DNA from: DASQWP01 sp050697555
Lineage (GTDB): Bacteria > Actinomycetota > Thermoleophilia > Gaiellales > Gaiellaceae
DNA length: 21,294 nt
Direction: 5' to 3'
Assembly: GCA_050697555.1 (NCBI GenBank)
Contig: JBOHAD010000042.1
Span: 1-21,294 of the forward strand
Shown: piece after piece, positions 20,659 to 21,294 of the stretch
Layout of the letters: each line of letters starts with the position of its first letter
Position numbering within the stretch: the stretch's first letter is position 1
Notes under the pieces: generated by a model
Told to the model about the DNA's origin: nothing
The model's input: the letters and a program-made list of their open reading frames with translations, nothing else
Database searches by the model: none
Program-made: the position numbers and the translations under genes

Positions 20659-21294
20659 CTAGGGCTCGAGGAGCCGCGGGCCGGCGCACACACGGTCGAG
20701 GGCAGGGCAACCGGCGCAGGCGAACTCACTCGGCGTCGGACGGAAGTCACCCTGCTGGATGCGCGCGATCGCCTCCGAGAGCTCGGCCTCGAGCGCGGGC
20801 ACGTCCTCGCGCCGGAAGGTCGTGGACACCACGGCGTCCGGCCGCTCGAGGAAGTGGTAGACCACCTCGACGTCATCCGCGCCCGTCCGGAGGCAGGCGA
20901 GGGCGTAGACGAGGCGCTGGAGCCGGTACTCCGCATCGACGATCTCCTCCGGAGTTCCCTCGGCGAGCGAATTCGTCTTGTAGTCGAGGACGAGCGCGCG
21001 CCCGTCCTCCCGCCAGAAGACGTCGAGGCGCCCGTGCAGGAGAACGCCGTCTTGCTCGAAGGCGAAGGGCCGCTCGGCCGCCGCTCCTTCGAGCCCCGCC
21101 ACCCGTGTTGCGAGCTCGGACTCGCAGTACGAGACGACGAAGCCACGGATCCGCTCGAGCTCCTCCTCCGTCACCGCCGGATACCACGACTGCACGGGCT
21201 CGAGCTCGGGGACGGCGGGCTCGGCGAGGTCGACGGCTTCGAGCAGGCGGTGCACGGCGTCGCCGATCTCGGTCGCCGCCAGGCCGGACTGGCC
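20659..21294 (-). CDS. C-terminal PD-(D/E)XK nuclease part of a RecB/AddA-like protein, 5' end cut by window
   Basis: 211 residues are visible and the frame stays open to the window edge. GDAVHRLLE opens the RecB-family nuclease domain. GRLDVFWREDGR and VLDYKTNS provide the Asp, Asp and Lys of the active site (D91, D104, K106 counting from the edge). A CAGCPALDRVC block near the C-terminus (C-x2-C-x6-C), with a further Cys upstream in VSYCESEL, resembles the iron-sulfur cysteines of AddB/Cas4-type nucleases. Such domains usually end UvrD/AddA-type helicases for double-strand break resection; the helicase part would lie past the edge. A stand-alone RecB-family exonuclease is the alternative. 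The GTG at 21255 is internal, because the family motif continues upstream. Confidence 0.85.
   Translation of the reverse strand, partial: GQSGLAATEIGDAVHRLLEAVDLAEPAVPELEPVQSWYPAVTEEELERIRGFVVSYCESELATRVAGLEGAAAERPFAFEQDGVLLHGRLDVFWREDGRALVLDYKTNSLAEGTPEEIVDAEYRLQRLVYALACLRTGADDVEVVYHFLERPDAVVSTTFRREDVPALEAELSEAIARIQQGDFRPTPSEFACAGCPALDRVCAGPRLLEP

Noticed and set aside
1..21294. CRISPR arrays, transposases, integrases or phage genes
   Set aside because: No direct-repeat arrays and no such protein motifs were seen on either strand.

Overview
The window is GC-rich and densely coded, with short gaps, GTGA/ATGA start-stop overlaps and many GTG starts. A perfect Gram-positive-type LexA box, a SigR/SigH-type promoter in front of trxB, near-leaderless starts and the general gene content suggest an actinobacterium. 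A deep-branching class such as Thermoleophilia is my guess; no rRNA or other taxonomic marker is present. It is mostly ordinary chromosome. I see no CRISPR array, integrase, transposase or prophage.

Layout. 1-5021 (minus): a secreted S55-like protein, a short NfeD-like membrane protein, then three translationally coupled genes: glutamate dehydrogenase, a stand-alone two-CBS protein and a cyclopropane-fatty-acid synthase that runs off the window. 5178-7895 (minus): a DinG/XPD-type helicase behind a LexA box, a DUF3105 membrane-anchored protein and tRNA-Leu(UAA). 7928-9972 (minus): an enoyl-CoA hydratase overlapped by a PaaK-type acyl-CoA ligase. 10085-11876 (plus): a small CsbD-like stress protein with a structured leader, rmuC and a YCII-domain protein. 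11882-13846 (minus): aconitase. 13900-15798 (plus): an orphan GAF-PAS histidine kinase. 15792-16934 (minus): a bacterial eRF1-like (baeRF/VLRF1-type) protein. 16981-18482 (plus): trxB behind a disulfide-stress promoter, followed by a zinc-ribbon/PAS protein. 18479-19457 (minus): a frameshifted short-chain dehydrogenase and, upstream of it, a gap that is almost wholly one 179-bp imperfect palindrome. 19457-21294: endonuclease III (minus), a three-helix membrane protein (plus), and the C-terminal nuclease part of a RecB/AddA-like protein (minus, cut by the window edge).

How the genes fit together. Two themes recur. DNA repair: the LexA-controlled DinG helicase, RmuC, endonuclease III and a RecB-family nuclease. 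Redox and protein stress: trxB with its promoter, the zinc-ribbon/PAS partner, the eRF1-like protein divergent from trxB, and the CsbD-like protein. Central metabolism is represented by glutamate dehydrogenase, aconitase and the ligase/hydratase pair.

The most notable points are the LexA box on dinG, the trxB promoter and its zinc-ribbon/PAS partner, the palindromic element beside the broken dehydrogenase, the aconitase with Ser in place of the usual third cluster cysteine, the altered FAD glycine motif in TrxB, and the inverted motif order of the S55-like protein. No gap between genes exceeds 300 bases. The longest is 9973-10218, which holds the promoter and hairpin listed.
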